DNA of 37,231 nt, taken from Chloroflexota bacterium (GTDB lineage Bacteria; Chloroflexota; Anaerolineae; B4-G1). The notes under the pieces were generated by a model that was given only the letters and a program-made list of their open reading frames with translations, did not search any database and was not told where the DNA came from. Positions 36,225-37,231 of this stretch are shown in pieces. Positions within the stretch are counted from its first letter, which is position 1, and each line of letters starts with the position of its first letter. The stretch is taken from NCBI GenBank assembly GCA_011046405.1, contig DSAR01000349.1:1-37231 (forward strand). Reading direction: 5' to 3'. The position numbers and the translations under genes are program-made.

Positions 36225-36920
36225 GTGGAATACAAAATCTTGCTCATTGAAGACGATGAAGCCCTATCGCGAATGATGCGCCTTCAGTTGGAACACGCTG
36301 GTTACGCGGTAACGGCTTGTCAAACAGGCACAAGCGGACTAGAGGCCGCTCGAAAGTCTGAGCCGGATTTAGTTCTACTGGACATCCTCCTGCCCGATAT
36401 GGACGGGTGGGACGTTTGCGAGCAATTAAAAAAAATAACGCCAGCCCCCATCATCTTCTCCACTGCCCTGGGTTCCGAGCGCGACGTCATCCGGGGCCTC
36501 GAACTGGGGGCTGACGATTATATGATCAAGCCCTTCAGTTACAAGGAGCTTCTCGCTCGCGTCAAGGCCGCCCTGCACCGGGCGAACCGCTCTGACCCCC
36601 CCACGACGGTGTATAAAAACGGCCCTCTCGTGGTAGATATGGAGCAACAACAGGTAACGGTCGCGGGGAAAAATGTCTTTCTAACACCAATGGAGTACAA
36701 AATGTTAGTCGCCTTGATCCAAAAGGCTGGAGATACCGTGTCTGACGAGGAACTGCTCCAACAGGTATGGGAAGACCAACACGAAGACCGTGGGCAATAT
36801 ATCAAGCTCTACATCTCGTACCTGCGCCAGAAAATCGAAGCCGATCCATCGAACCCCAGGATCATCCTGACAGAAGAAAACGTTGGATACCGTCTGGTCG
36901 ACTCACAAGACACACGATGA
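36225..36920 (+). CDS. Two-component response regulator, OmpR/PhoB family
   Basis: ILLIEDDEALSRMMRLQLEHAGY, DLVLLDILLPDMDGWDVCEQL, GADDYMIKPFSYKELLARVKAALHR, C-terminal winged helix QYIKLYISYLRQKIEADPSNPRIILTEENVGYRLV. GTG start. Confidence 0.95.
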   Translation: MEYKILLIEDDEALSRMMRLQLEHAGYAVTACQTGTSGLEAARKSEPDLVLLDILLPDMDGWDVCEQLKKITPAPIIFSTALGSERDVIRGLELGADDYMIKPFSYKELLARVKAALHRANRSDPPTTVYKNGPLVVDMEQQQVTVAGKNVFLTPMEYKMLVALIQKAGDTVSDEELLQQVWEDQHEDRGQYIKLYISYLRQKIEADPSNPRIILTEENVGYRLVDSQDTR

Positions 36921-37231
36921 TATCTTATCTTCCCGGATCACTGATACGTCGCGTATCAGAAATAATCGTGAGGTCGAATGCCTGGCGTTTCGACCTCACG
37001 TCAGCGCTGATTGGCGCAATCATCACGCTGCTCCTGCTTGGATTGGCCTATTACTTCCGGGATCAATTGCGCGCTGGCTGGCAATCGGCGAAAGCTCCAT
37101 TTCATCAAATCTCCCGCTACTTCCAGGCTGACGCGGCCGAGCGCTACCTCGAGCAGATCATCACCTACACCCAGTCCCTCTCGACACCGGCCTTTATCTC
37201 TCTGGAAACCACTTACATCGAGCCACAACTC
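36917..37231 (+). CDS. Truncated (runs off window) membrane-anchored protein, ATGA-coupled to the response regulator
   Basis: Open frame from ATG 36917 to window end: MISYLPGSLIRRVSEIIVRSNAWRFDLTSALIGAIITLLLLGLAYYFRDQLRAGWQ...AAERYLEQIITYTQSLSTPAFISLETTYIEPQL. Absent from the ORF track because no stop falls in the window. Confidence 0.7.
   Translation, partial: MISYLPGSLIRRVSEIIVRSNAWRFDLTSALIGAIITLLLLGLAYYFRDQLRAGWQSAKAPFHQISRYFQADAAERYLEQIITYTQSLSTPAFISLETTYIEPQL

Overview
37.2 kb window, GC-rich and gene-dense, most likely from a Chloroflexota (Anaerolineae-like) chromosome. The lineage is inferred from gene content and repeat style and was not tested. I see no rRNA, tRNA, CRISPR array, integrase or transposase. 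Main content, left to right: mevalonate kinase and isopentenyl phosphate kinase; secD-secF, where SecD carries a complete cyclophilin-type PPIase inserted in its extracytoplasmic region; exodeoxyribonuclease III; a secreted hypothetical; a LysM/YkuD L,D-transpeptidase; a lipoprotein binding protein with a two-permease ABC importer, followed directly by a two-subunit [NiFe] hydrogenase whose large subunit ends exactly at the DPCxxCxxH motif; a 1338-aa PDZ/4xGAF sensor kinase; class II RNR and NrdR with candidate NrdR boxes and a minus-strand promoter; a GAF protein; tgt; an FG-GAP-like protein; TrmO; a GyrI-like protein and an AraC regulator; a DHH-CBS-CCA-adding fusion; a GerW/YtfJ-like protein; lgt; a zinc-ribbon coiled-coil protein; and an OmpR-type response regulator overlapping a truncated membrane protein. 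Intergenic regions carry heptad/octad tandem repeats, several MITE-like palindromes and a 32-bp exact inverted dispersed repeat. The strongest candidates for something under-described are the SecD-cyclophilin fusion and the importer-hydrogenase gene run.
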